The position numbers were made by a program, and so were the translations under genes. The notes beneath the pieces were generated by a model. It did no database searches. It saw only the letters and a list, made by a program, of their open reading frames with translations, and was not told the DNA's origin. DNA of 64,000 nucleotides from Leisingera daeponensis DSM 23529. Lineage in GTDB: Bacteria; Pseudomonadota; Alphaproteobacteria; Rhodobacterales; Rhodobacteraceae. Where the stretch lies: contig NZ_KI421500.1 in the NCBI RefSeq assembly GCF_000473145.1, forward strand, positions 1,364,225-1,428,224, written 5' to 3'. This document shows, one piece after another, positions 54,772 to 63,282 of the stretch (position 1 is the first letter of the stretch; each line of letters begins with the position of its first letter).

Positions 54772-55860
54772 TCACTGCCCCAGCGTGGTGTTGAACACGC
54801 CGGGCAGGGTCACTTCCAGCAGCTCCACATCTTGCGACGGTTCACTGAGGCGGGTCTTCATGCCCGGCGGGATGACAAAGGCGTCGCCCTGTTCCAGTCG
54901 GCAGGGTTCACGGCCTTCACCCTCCAGCGTGACCGTGCCATTCATCACAAAGGTGAAATGGATATCGGTGTCATGCGCGGCCCATTGCGGCGCGCCCTCT
55001 CCGCGGCGCACCACCTGCACGCCCGCGACGCCCTTTGTGTTCGCGGCAATCGTGGTGTCGCGGCAGATGTAGCCCGGCAGCCGGAACGGCACCCATTCGG
55101 CGCTTTCTGCCTTGTTGTAGACAAAGCGCTGGCCCTGCCATTCCCGTTCGGGGCGGTAATGGGGCGTCGGCAGAGCCATGTCGTGGTCGATTTCAGTGAC
55201 GTGTTCGGCCGGGACACCGATCTCGATCACCTGGACGTTGTCGCTTGCCTCCAGCACCCGGTGGCGGATTTCCGGCGGCTGGATAAAGCAGTCGCCCGCA
55301 GTCAGGCGCATCTTGTCGCCCTGATCCTCGTAGACCACATCGACCCAGCCGTGGATGCAGAAGATCAGTTGGAAGCCGACACGGTGGAAATGCACCATGT
55401 CCGGCACCGGGCCGCCGTCGGGAATGCGGATGTGGCTGGCGATGATCGAGCCGCCCAAGCGGTCCGGCACCAGATCGCGGTAGTGCATGCCCGCCCGCCC
55501 GATGATCCAGGGGGCCTGGTCCTTGAGGCGGCGGACCACGAAACTGTGCACCGTTTCCGGCATCACCATCGGCGGGTGGCGTTCCTCGATTTCCACCTTG
55601 GTGCCGTTGGGCGCGGTCAGGCGGCGCTGGCCTTCGGCAAAACCATCAGGATCTTCAGTCAGAATGCGGATTGTGCCGGCGCTTTCCTCTGCCCCCTTTT
55701 CGATGCGCAGCCGCAGCCCGTGGCCGGAAAACACCGCGATGCGCGGATCATCCGCCGGGTAGATCATATCCATCTTCATGCCCAAGACCTTGGTATAGAA
55801 CGGAATATCGTCGCGCAGCTCCTGCGTGGGCAGGCGGATTTCGGCGATTGTATCGCTCAT
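54772..55860 (-). CDS. VOC-cupin-cupin three-domain protein of unknown function
   Basis: A 362-residue protein. Residues 1-105 form a VOC/glyoxalase-like half (IAEIRLPTQELRDDIPFYTKVLGMKMD, FSGHGLRLRI). From about 145 there is a first cupin with PDMVHFHRVGFQLIFCIHGWVDVVYEDQG and GDCFIQPPEIRHRV (metal ligands intact), and from about 255 a second cupin with HDTDIHFTFVMNGTVTLEGEG and GDAFVIPPGMK (weaker ligand set). The domain order points to dioxygenase-like or epimerase-like metal chemistry, but I do not recognise the family. It is divergent from malic enzyme across 163 bases with two strong inverted repeats. Confidence 0.78.
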   Translation of the reverse strand: MSDTIAEIRLPTQELRDDIPFYTKVLGMKMDMIYPADDPRIAVFSGHGLRLRIEKGAEESAGTIRILTEDPDGFAEGQRRLTAPNGTKVEIEERHPPMVMPETVHSFVVRRLKDQAPWIIGRAGMHYRDLVPDRLGGSIIASHIRIPDGGPVPDMVHFHRVGFQLIFCIHGWVDVVYEDQGDKMRLTAGDCFIQPPEIRHRVLEASDNVQVIEIGVPAEHVTEIDHDMALPTPHYRPEREWQGQRFVYNKAESAEWVPFRLPGYICRDTTIAANTKGVAGVQVVRRGEGAPQWAAHDTDIHFTFVMNGTVTLEGEGREPCRLEQGDAFVIPPGMKTRLSEPSQDVELLEVTLPGVFNTTLGQ

Positions 55861-55947
55861 TTTTCACTCCCTTTTCATTTGCGGGGAACTGTGGCCGCAG
55901 GGCAGGATTTATGCAAGAAGCCGCCGCCGGGGCGCCGCCGCGCCCAA

Positions 55948-55965
55948 TAGCGTCAGTTTACGCTA
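55948..55965. promoter_or_regulatory. inverted repeat 1 in the divergent VOC-cupin/malic-enzyme region
   Basis: TAGCGT-CAGTTT-ACGCTA, a perfect 6-6-6 inverted repeat, 88 bases from the VOC-cupin start and 59 from the malic enzyme start. Candidate operator. Confidence 0.5.
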
Positions 55966-55982
55966 GGTTTCCGGCAGGAAAA

Positions 55983-56002
55983 ATGGTTTAACACTAAACC
56001 AT
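55983..56002. promoter_or_regulatory. inverted repeat 2 in front of malic enzyme
   Basis: ATGGTTTA-ACAC-TAAACCAT, a perfect 8-4-8 inverted repeat ending 22 bases before the malic enzyme start codon and ten bases before its ribosome site GAGGAG. Its place would block transcription or translation initiation if bound. Candidate operator. Confidence 0.55.
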
Positions 56003-56023
56003 ACGATTTTCGAGGAGCGCCAG

Positions 56024-58297
56024 ATGTCCGATTCACAGAACCTGCGCCAAGCCGCGCTCAACTATCACGAGTTTCCGCGCCCCGGTAAGCTGGAGATCCG
56101 CGCGACCAAGCCGATGGCCAACGGGCGCGATCTGGCGCGCGCTTATTCCCCCGGCGTCGCCGAAGCCTGCACCGAGATCCAGGCGGATGCGGCCAACGCG
56201 GCCCGCTACACCTCGCGCGGGAACCTGGTGGCGGTGGTGTCGAACGGCTCGGCGGTTCTGGGCCTGGGCAACATCGGCGCGCTGGCCTCCAAGCCGGTGA
56301 TGGAGGGCAAGGCGGTCCTGTTCAAGAATTTCGCAGGGATCGACTGCTTCGACATCGAGGTGAACGAAAGCGATCCGGAAAAGCTGGCCGATATCGTCTG
56401 CGCGCTGGAGCCGACATTCGGCGCGATCAACCTCGAAGACATCAAGGCGCCGGACTGCTTTGTGGTCGAGAAACTGTGCCGCGAGCGGATGAACATTCCC
56501 GTCTTCCACGATGACCAGCACGGCACCGCGATTGTGGTCGGGGCTGCGGCCAAGAACGCGCTGCACGTGGCGGGCAAGTCGTTTGAGGACATCAAGATCG
56601 TCTCCACCGGCGGCGGCGCGGCGGGGATTGCCTGCCTCAACATGCTGGTGAAGCTGGGCGTGAAGCGGGAAAATATCTGGCTCTGCGACATCCACGGGCT
56701 GGTCTATGAGGGCCGCGAAGAGGACATGAACCCGCAGAAGGCGGCCTTTGCCCAAGCGTCGGACAAGCGCACGCTGGACGAGGTGATGGACGGCGCGGAC
56801 CTGTTCCTGGGCCTCTCTGGCCCGAACGTGCTGCAGCCAAATATGGTCAAGAAGATGGCCAAACGCCCGATCATCTTTGCGCTGGCCAACCCGACGCCGG
56901 AGATCATGCCCGAACAGGCGCGCAAGGTGGCTCCGGATGCGATTATCGCCACGGGCCGCAGCGATTTTCCCAATCAGGTCAACAACGTGCTGTGCTTCCC
57001 CTTCATCTTCCGCGGGGCGCTGGATGTGGGGGCCACAGAGATCAATGACGAAATGCAGATTGCCTGCGTCGACGGCATAGCCGAACTGGCCCGCGCCACG
57101 ACCAGCGCCGAGGCCGCGGCGGCCTACAAGGGCGAACAGCTGAATTTCGGCGCCGATTACCTGATCCCGAAACCGTTCGACCCGCGGCTGGTGGCGGTTG
57201 TGTCCTCCGCCGTGGCCAAGGCGGCAATGGAAAGCGGCGTGGCGACCCGCCCGATCGAAGATATCACTGCCTACAAGCAGAAACTGAACCAGACGGTGTT
57301 CAAATCCGCCCTGCTGATGCGGCCGGTGTTCGAGGCTGCCCGCGCCGCCGCCCGCCGCATTGTCTTTGCTGAGGGCGAGGACGAGCGGGTGCTGCGCGCG
57401 GCGCAGGCGATCCTGGAAGAAACCACCGAAACCCCGATCCTGATCGGCCGCCCGGAGGTGATCGAGCGCCGCTGCGAAAAGCTGGGGCTGGATGTGCGCC
57501 CGGGGCGGGATTTCCAGCTGGTGAACCCGGAAAACGATCCGCGCTATTACGATTACTGGAACAGCTATCACAAGGTGATGCAGCGCCGCGGCGTGACGCC
57601 GGATCTGGCCAAGGCGATCATGCGCACCAACACCACCGCCATCGGTGCCATCATGGTGCACCGCGGCGAAGCGGACAGCCTGCTGTGCGGCACTTTCGGA
57701 GAGTACCGCTGGCACCTGAATTACGTGCAGCAGGTGCTGGGCGGCGGCACCTATTCGCCGCACGGGGCGCTGTCGATGATGATCCTTGAAGACGGCCCGC
57801 TGTTCATTGCCGACACCCATGTGCATGTGGAGCCGACCCCGGAACAGATCGCCGAAACCGTGATCGGCGCCGCCCGCCACGTGCGCCGCTTCGGCCTCGC
57901 GCCGAAGATCGCGCTGTGCTCGCAGTCGCAGTTCGGCAATATCTCCTGCGACACCGGCAGCCGTCTGCGCGCCGCCATCGAAATCCTCGACGATAAGCGC
58001 CGCGATTTCGTTTACGAGGGCGAGATGAACATCGACACCGCATTGGACCCGGAACTGCGCGAGCGGATCTTCCCCAATTCGCGGCTGGAGGGCGCCGCCA
58101 ACGTGCTGATCTTTGCCCATGCCGATGCGGCTTCAGGCGTGCGCAACATCCTCAAGATGCGGGCCGGCGGGCTGGAAGTCGGGCCGATCCTGATGGGGAT
58201 GGGCAACCGCGCCCACATCGTGTCGCCCTCGATTACCGCGCGGGGCCTTTTGAACATGGCCGCCATTGCCGGCACCCCGGTCGCGCACTACGGTTAA
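56024..58297 (+). CDS. maeB: NADP-type malic enzyme with phosphotransacetylase-like domain
   Basis: A 757-residue MaeB. The malic enzyme half has RDLARAYSPGVAEACTEI, LGLGNIGALASKPVMEGKAVLFKNFAGIDCFDIEV, FHDDQHGTA and STGGGAAGIACLNML (NADP). From about residue 440 a phosphate acetyltransferase-like domain follows (RIVFAEGEDERVLRAAQ, MGMGNRAHIVSPS), which in known MaeB proteins is regulatory and binds acetyl-CoA. It decarboxylates malate to pyruvate with NADPH formation, as needed when cells grow on C2/C3 acyl-CoA sources. GAGGAG precedes ATG 56024. Confidence 0.95.
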   Translation: MSDSQNLRQAALNYHEFPRPGKLEIRATKPMANGRDLARAYSPGVAEACTEIQADAANAARYTSRGNLVAVVSNGSAVLGLGNIGALASKPVMEGKAVLFKNFAGIDCFDIEVNESDPEKLADIVCALEPTFGAINLEDIKAPDCFVVEKLCRERMNIPVFHDDQHGTAIVVGAAAKNALHVAGKSFEDIKIVSTGGGAAGIACLNMLVKLGVKRENIWLCDIHGLVYEGREEDMNPQKAAFAQASDKRTLDEVMDGADLFLGLSGPNVLQPNMVKKMAKRPIIFALANPTPEIMPEQARKVAPDAIIATGRSDFPNQVNNVLCFPFIFRGALDVGATEINDEMQIACVDGIAELARATTSAEAAAAYKGEQLNFGADYLIPKPFDPRLVAVVSSAVAKAAMESGVATRPIEDITAYKQKLNQTVFKSALLMRPVFEAARAAARRIVFAEGEDERVLRAAQAILEETTETPILIGRPEVIERRCEKLGLDVRPGRDFQLVNPENDPRYYDYWNSYHKVMQRRGVTPDLAKAIMRTNTTAIGAIMVHRGEADSLLCGTFGEYRWHLNYVQQVLGGGTYSPHGALSMMILEDGPLFIADTHVHVEPTPEQIAETVIGAARHVRRFGLAPKIALCSQSQFGNISCDTGSRLRAAIEILDDKRRDFVYEGEMNIDTALDPELRERIFPNSRLEGAANVLIFAHADAASGVRNILKMRAGGLEVGPILMGMGNRAHIVSPSITARGLLNMAAIAGTPVAHYG

Positions 58298-58341
58298 CGG
58301 CGCGGCCCCATTTGCCGGCCGCCCAATCAGGGAGGCCGGAG

Positions 58342-58734
58342 ATGAGAGGGCATTGCCACTGCGGCGCAGTGCATTGGGAGAGCCAGGCCGAGGCGGCCTG
58401 GAGCTGCTACTGCCACTGCGCCGACTGCCGCCGCGTCTGCGCGTCGCCTGTCACTGCATTCCTCGGGCTGCCGCATGAGGCGGTAGCGTGGTCAGGTGCG
58501 GAACCGAAGGTCTACAACTCCTCCGAAGGCGTCGAACGGCTGTTCTGCGGCACCTGCGGCACCCAGATGGCCTACCGCACCAGCCGCGATCCGGTGAACA
58601 TTCACCTTTACACGGCAACACTGGAAAACCCGGGCAGCATGCCGCCCAGGTTCCATGTGTTCCATTCCGATCATCTGAGCTGGCTGGAGCTGAAAGACCG
58701 CCTGCCCCGCTACGCCAAATCCTCCAGCGGGTGA
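58342..58734 (+). CDS. GFA-family (glutathione-dependent formaldehyde-activating-like) protein
   Basis: A 130-residue zinc-binding protein. The CXC/CXXC set is intact: GHCHCGAVHWE, CYCHCADCRRVCA and FCGTCGTQMAYRT. GGGAGG lies seven bases before ATG 58342. GFA-fold proteins bind two zinc ions; few have a proven reaction, and the original formaldehyde role does not extend to all members. It lies between malic enzyme and prpE, with separate spacing on both sides. Confidence 0.87.
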   Translation: MRGHCHCGAVHWESQAEAAWSCYCHCADCRRVCASPVTAFLGLPHEAVAWSGAEPKVYNSSEGVERLFCGTCGTQMAYRTSRDPVNIHLYTATLENPGSMPPRFHVFHSDHLSWLELKDRLPRYAKSSSG

Positions 58735-58769
58735 TTCCCTGCCGCAGCTTCGCGCACGCGGCGGTTGGG

Positions 58770-58849
58770 TTTGCAAGTTTGCAAGTTTTCCGCGCCTTTC
58801 CGGATTATTCTGCGGCAAACACAGGTTTGCAAAGCGGGCCGGGTGCAAA
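58770..58849. promoter_or_regulatory. cluster of TTTGCAAA-type sites upstream of prpE
   Basis: TTTGCAAG occurs twice back-to-back (58770-58785), a perfect palindrome TTTGCAAA at 58826-58833 and TGCAAA at 58844-58849, about 150-230 bases before prpE. From memory, PccR of Rhodobacter sphaeroides, a short-chain acyl-CoA regulator of propionyl-CoA assimilation, recognises paired TTTGCAAA elements. A similar regulator probably acts here (inference). Confidence 0.55.
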
Positions 58850-58997
58850 CCGCCCGAGGCTTGTAAATCCGGTAAAACATCCGTGTGAATCCGGGCAGAA
58901 CCTGTAAATTCCTTGACGAACCTTGCGTGCGGAAACGGCAAAACTTGCCCGCTCCCCGGTTCCTCGCCTACGCAGATGGAAGGAGGAGATAGACACC

Positions 58998-60887
58998 ATG
59001 GGATATCAGGACATTTACGCCACCTGGAAACAGGATCCGGAAGCTTTCTGGATGGAGGCCGCCAAGGGCATCAGCTGGGACGAGGCTCCGAAACAGGCGC
59101 TGTTTGACAAGGGAGAGGGGCTTTACGAGTGGTTTGCCGATGCCAAGGTGAACACCTGCTATAACGCCGTCGACCGCCATGTCGAAGAAGGCCGCGGCGA
59201 GCAGACCGCGATCATCTATGACAGCCCGGTCACCCATACCAAGCGTGAAATCTCCTATGTCGAGCTCAGGAACCGGGTTGCCACACTGGCCGGCGCGCTG
59301 CGCGCCAAGGGCGTGGAGAAAGGCGACCGCGTCATCCTCTACATGCCGATGATCCCCGAAGCGCTGGAGGCGATGCTGGCCTGCTCCCGCATCGGCGCGG
59401 TGCATTCGGTGGTGTTCGGCGGCTTTGCGTCCAACGAGCTGGCGGTGCGGATCGACGATGCCAAGCCCAAGGCGATCATCGCCGCCTCCTGCGGCATCGA
59501 GCCGGGCCGGATCGTGCATTACAAGCCGCTCTTGGACGGTGCCATCGACCTGGCAGAGCACAAGCCCGACTTCTGTGTAATCTTCCAGCGCGAGCAGGAG
59601 GTGGCGGAGCTGGTTCCGGGCCGCGACGTGAACTGGCACGGCTTCCAGTACGGCGTGGAACCGGCCGAATGCGTCCCGGTGGAGGGCAACCATCCTTCCT
59701 ACATCCTCTATACCTCTGGCACCACCGGCCAGCCCAAGGGGGTGATCCGCCACACCGCAGGCCAGCTGGTGGCGCTCAATTGGACCATGAAGAACATCTA
59801 CAACGTCGATCCCGGCGATGTGTTCTGGGCGGCCTCGGATGTGGGCTGGGTCGTGGGCCACAGCTATATCTGCTACGGGCCGCTTATTCACGGCAACACC
59901 ACCATCGTGTTCGAGGGCAAACCCGTGGGCACGCCCGATGCGGGCACGTTCTGGCGGGTGATCTCCGAGCACAAGGTCAAGAGCTTCTTCACCGCCCCCA
60001 CCGCCTTCCGCGCGGTGAAGCGCGAGGACCCGAAGGGCGAATATGTCGGAAAATACGACCTCAGCTGCCTCAAGCAGGTCTATCTGGCCGGCGAGCGTGC
60101 CGACCCCGACACTATCACCTGGGCGCAGGAGCAGCTGAAGGTGCCGGTGGTCGATCACTGGTGGCAGACGGAGACCGGCTGGTCGATTGCCGCGAACCCG
60201 CTGGGGATCGAGGAGCTGCCGGTCAAGCTCGGCTCCCCCGCCGTGCCGATGCCGGGCTATGAAGTCGATATTCTGGATGAAGGCGGCAACCCGGTGGCCC
60301 CTGGGGAGCTGGGCGCGATCGCGGTGAAGCTGCCGCTGCCGCCGGGCACCCTGCCGACGCTCTGGAATGCTGAGGACCGCTTCAAGAAAAGCTACCTGAC
60401 AACCTTCCCCGGCTATTATGAGACCGGCGATGCCGGGATGAAGGACGAGGACGGCTATCTTTACATCATGGCGCGCACGGATGACGTGATCAACGTGGCG
60501 GGCCACCGCCTGTCGACCGGCGCCATGGAAGAAGTGCTGGCAGGCCACCCGGATGTCGCCGAATGCGCCGTTATCGGCGTCGCCGACAGCCTCAAGGGGC
60601 AGATGCCGGTGGGCTTCCTCTGCCTCAACGCCGGGGCGGACCGCGACAGCGCGGAGGTGGTGTCCGAAGTTGTGAAACTGGTGCGCGAGAAGATCGGCCC
60701 TGTCGCCGCCTTCAAGCTGGCGGTGGTGGTCGACCGCCTGCCCAAGACCCGCTCCGGCAAGATCCTGCGCGGCACCATGGTGAACATTGCCGACGGAACA
60801 CCGTGGAAGATGCCCGCCACCATCGACGATCCCGCGATCCTGGACGAGATCACCGCGGCGCTGCAGACCATCGGCTACGCTAAGTAA
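58998..60887 (+). CDS. prpE: propionyl-CoA synthetase
   Basis: A 629-residue ANL-superfamily ligase. It starts at ATG 58998 with AGGAGGAGA upstream. Motifs are HSVVFGGFASNELAVRIDDAKPKAII, YTSGTTGQPKGVIRHTAG, FWAASDVGWVVGHSYICYGPL, DHWWQTETGW and the lysine in KTRSGKILRGTMVNIADG. These place it with PrpE rather than Acs. It makes propionyl-CoA; in roseobacters PrpE also activates acrylate from DMSP cleavage. It is a single gene with a good terminator and possible acyl-CoA-responsive sites upstream. Confidence 0.94.
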   Translation: MGYQDIYATWKQDPEAFWMEAAKGISWDEAPKQALFDKGEGLYEWFADAKVNTCYNAVDRHVEEGRGEQTAIIYDSPVTHTKREISYVELRNRVATLAGALRAKGVEKGDRVILYMPMIPEALEAMLACSRIGAVHSVVFGGFASNELAVRIDDAKPKAIIAASCGIEPGRIVHYKPLLDGAIDLAEHKPDFCVIFQREQEVAELVPGRDVNWHGFQYGVEPAECVPVEGNHPSYILYTSGTTGQPKGVIRHTAGQLVALNWTMKNIYNVDPGDVFWAASDVGWVVGHSYICYGPLIHGNTTIVFEGKPVGTPDAGTFWRVISEHKVKSFFTAPTAFRAVKREDPKGEYVGKYDLSCLKQVYLAGERADPDTITWAQEQLKVPVVDHWWQTETGWSIAANPLGIEELPVKLGSPAVPMPGYEVDILDEGGNPVAPGELGAIAVKLPLPPGTLPTLWNAEDRFKKSYLTTFPGYYETGDAGMKDEDGYLYIMARTDDVINVAGHRLSTGAMEEVLAGHPDVAECAVIGVADSLKGQMPVGFLCLNAGADRDSAEVVSEVVKLVREKIGPVAAFKLAVVVDRLPKTRSGKILRGTMVNIADGTPWKMPATIDDPAILDEITAALQTIGYAK

Positions 60888-60941
60888 CGCGCCCGTTTCC
60901 GAGCGCGGGGAACGGCCAAAAATCCTGCGAGGGTTCTTTGA

Positions 60942-60970
60942 AGGCTTCGCCTGCGGGCGGAGCCTTTTTT
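60942..60970 (+). terminator. intrinsic terminator of prpE
   Basis: AGGCTTCGCC-TGCG-GGCGGAGCCT (10-bp stem with one G-T pair) running into a T-tract, 54 bases after the prpE stop. Confidence 0.88.
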
Positions 60971-61033
60971 GCCGTCCGGTTTTGCTTGCAACTGCGCCCT
61001 GCCCGCCTAGGCTGCGGCGAGGGAGGCTTTCGC

Positions 61034-62476
61034 ATGACACAACCGGATATCTGGCGCTTGAGCGCAACGGAGCTGACCGCACTGACCCGCGCCGGGGATC
61101 TGAGCGCAGAGGACGCGGTGAAAGCCTCACTCAGCCGCATGAACGCGGTGAACCCAAGCCTCAATGCCGTGGTCGAGGATCTGAGCACCGAGGCGCTGGA
61201 CCGCGCCCGCGCTCTGGACACCGCACGGGCAAATGGGGCGGAGCCTGGCCCGCTGCACGGTGTGCCAGTCACCATCAAGATCAATGTGGATCAGAAGGGC
61301 CACGCAACCTCCAACGGGGTGACGGCACTGAGAAATTTGATCGCCCCGGCGGACGCCCCCGTGGTCGATAATTTGCACAAGGCCGGTGCGGTGGTGATCG
61401 GCCGCACCAACACGCCGGAGTTCTCCTTCCGCGCCGACACCGACAATCCGCTGCATGGGCGCACCCGCAACCCCTGGGGCCGGCACATTTCCCCCGGCGG
61501 CTCCTCCGGCGGTGCTGGGGCCGCGGTGATGGCCGGGATCGGTGCGCTGGCGCATGGCAACGACATCGGCGGTTCGTTGCGGTTTCCCGCCGCCGCCAAT
61601 GGCGCAGTTACGGTCAAGCCGGGCCTGGGCCGGGTGCCCGCCTGGAACCCCAGCCAGACGGCGGAACGCGGGCTGCTGGCGCAGCTCATGTCGGTGCAGG
61701 GGCTGATTACCCGTGCCGCCGAAGACCTGCATCTGTCGATGCCCTCCCTGATTGCCGCGGACCCGCGCGACCCTTTCCATGTGCCGATGCCCTGGCGCGG
61801 CGCGGCGCTGGATGGCCCCATCAAGGTCGCCTTCACGAAAAACACCCACGGTTACGATCTGCACCCTGAGGTCGAGGCGGCGCTGGACTTCGCCCGCGAG
61901 GCGCTCAGCGATGCGGGCTATCAGGTTGAGGAAGTGGAGCCTCCTTGCGTGTTTGAGGCCGGGCGCACCGGCTACCGCGCCCTGATGGGCGAGATCCATG
62001 CCCTGATGAAGCAGGATGTGGACGCGGCCGGCTCGCAGACCGTGCGCGATATCTTTGCTGTCTATTTCCAGGAATTCCCGCCCTTTGCCGGAGATGAGCT
62101 CTTGCGGATGATGGCTAAGCGCACCCATTTCGCACGGCAATGGTCGCTGTTCCTGGAGGACTACCCGCTGGTGCTGTCGCCCTTCCTGCCGCAGCCCTTC
62201 TTCCGGCCCGACCGCGACACCGAAGGCGCGGAAGGCGTACATGAGGTGCTCGGCTGCGCGGTCTATTCCTATGCGATGAACTTCCTTGGGCTGCCTGCGG
62301 CCTCCGTGCCGGCCCGGCTGGCGCAGCTGCCCAACGGCCCCCAGCCGATTAACGTGCAGATCGCCGCCCGCCGCTGGCGCGAGGATCTGGCGGTGGACGC
62401 CTGCGCCGCGATCGAGGCCCGCGCCGGCCGCATGTGCCTGCCGCTGTGGGAGAAAATGCAAGAGGCCTCCGCCTGA
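61034..62476 (+). CDS. amidase signature family enzyme
   Basis: A 480-residue amidase. The Ser-cisSer-Lys triad context is complete: the lysine in GVPVTIKINVD, SPGGSSGGAGAAV and the nucleophile in GNDIGGSLRFPAA. The common GSDIGGS reads GNDIGGS here. GGGAGGC precedes ATG 61034. Such enzymes hydrolyse varied carboxamides (acylamides, indoleacetamide, peptide amides); the C-terminal part (CAVYSYAMNFLGLPAASVP) is of the general amidase kind. No transporter or nitrilase is adjacent to hint at the substrate. Confidence 0.88.
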   Translation: MTQPDIWRLSATELTALTRAGDLSAEDAVKASLSRMNAVNPSLNAVVEDLSTEALDRARALDTARANGAEPGPLHGVPVTIKINVDQKGHATSNGVTALRNLIAPADAPVVDNLHKAGAVVIGRTNTPEFSFRADTDNPLHGRTRNPWGRHISPGGSSGGAGAAVMAGIGALAHGNDIGGSLRFPAAANGAVTVKPGLGRVPAWNPSQTAERGLLAQLMSVQGLITRAAEDLHLSMPSLIAADPRDPFHVPMPWRGAALDGPIKVAFTKNTHGYDLHPEVEAALDFAREALSDAGYQVEEVEPPCVFEAGRTGYRALMGEIHALMKQDVDAAGSQTVRDIFAVYFQEFPPFAGDELLRMMAKRTHFARQWSLFLEDYPLVLSPFLPQPFFRPDRDTEGAEGVHEVLGCAVYSYAMNFLGLPAASVPARLAQLPNGPQPINVQIAARRWREDLAVDACAAIEARAGRMCLPLWEKMQEASA

Positions 62477-63282
62477 AACCAGCGGCCCCCAGAGATCTGG
62501 CCCGCGTTGGGCACGCGGTGCCGCACCTAGCGTCCGGGCGCTTGATCCGGTTTGACATCCCTCCCCGGATCGCGCCGGGTTGGGGATGCCCGTGGTTCCG
62601 GCCTGCAGCTGCGTTTCTGACAGCCGGTGCGCAATCAGTCTGCCGTGAAAAACGCGCTATTGAGCGCGCCCGGCCAGTCGAGCGCACGCAGGCGGCGCCG
62701 CCATTCGGTCAGCGCCTCTCAGCGGATCAGGGGCAGACCGGCTCCCTGCAACGGCATGTTTGAGCTTCCCGGCCTTTCCGAACGCCGGACGGCAAGCAAA
62801 CAGCGCCAGCAGAAGCGTGCGTGGTCTACGCGTCACGGCAGATTGCAAGGAAAGCGGAGCCGTGTGAAGAACCCTGCTGGGTCACAGGCCCGGCTCACAA
62901 CCCGGCACCAACTGGCCGCATCACGGAAAAGCACCTAGAACCCGTCTTACCTAGGGGCCGCCTCACGGTCCCGGATCCGGATGCACGGAAGGCGGATCCA
63001 TGGTCCCGGGGAACGGTTTGAACCGCCCCCGGGGAACTTCCATACCCAGACAACTCGCTACATACAGCGCCCCTGCCGCCATAACAGGCGGGCCCGGCTT
63101 CGGGCGCAGGCTCCGTGGGCGTTACCGGCTGCAAACAAGGACACTCATTATTCGAAACATGCCGGTGCGGCACTGTGGCGTGCCAGCCCTGCGGCAGACG
63201 CCATCCACATCTGCCTGTGGAAAAGCATCGCATGGAATTATTACCGGGAAGTTCACAAACTCGTGAATGTTCCGTTAAACAC
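62477..63282. other. 806-base region without a recognised gene
   Basis: Short open frames exist but none has family-like sequence or a ribosome site. Structured elements are present: CATCCC..GGGATG hairpin with an inner CCCGG/CCGGG stem (62556-62588); CCCGGGG-AA-CGGTT/AACCG-C-CCCCGGG (63005-63033); CCGCC-ATAACA-GGCGG (63076-63091) and GCCCG-GCTT-CGGGC (63092-63105). The last 50 bases before the nadK stop are AT-richer. It could hold a small RNA, a decayed gene or simply spacer. I searched by eye for rnpB, ssrA, ffs and tRNA landmarks and found none. Confidence 0.5.

Noticed and set aside
58968..61130. Minus-strand open frame of about 720 codons opposite prpE
   Set aside because: Antisense shadow; prpE motifs and its terminator are on the plus strand.
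62627..62938. Plus-strand 103-codon frame in the gene-free region
   Set aside because: Arg/Ser-rich, no ribosome site, no family-like motif; not supported as a gene.
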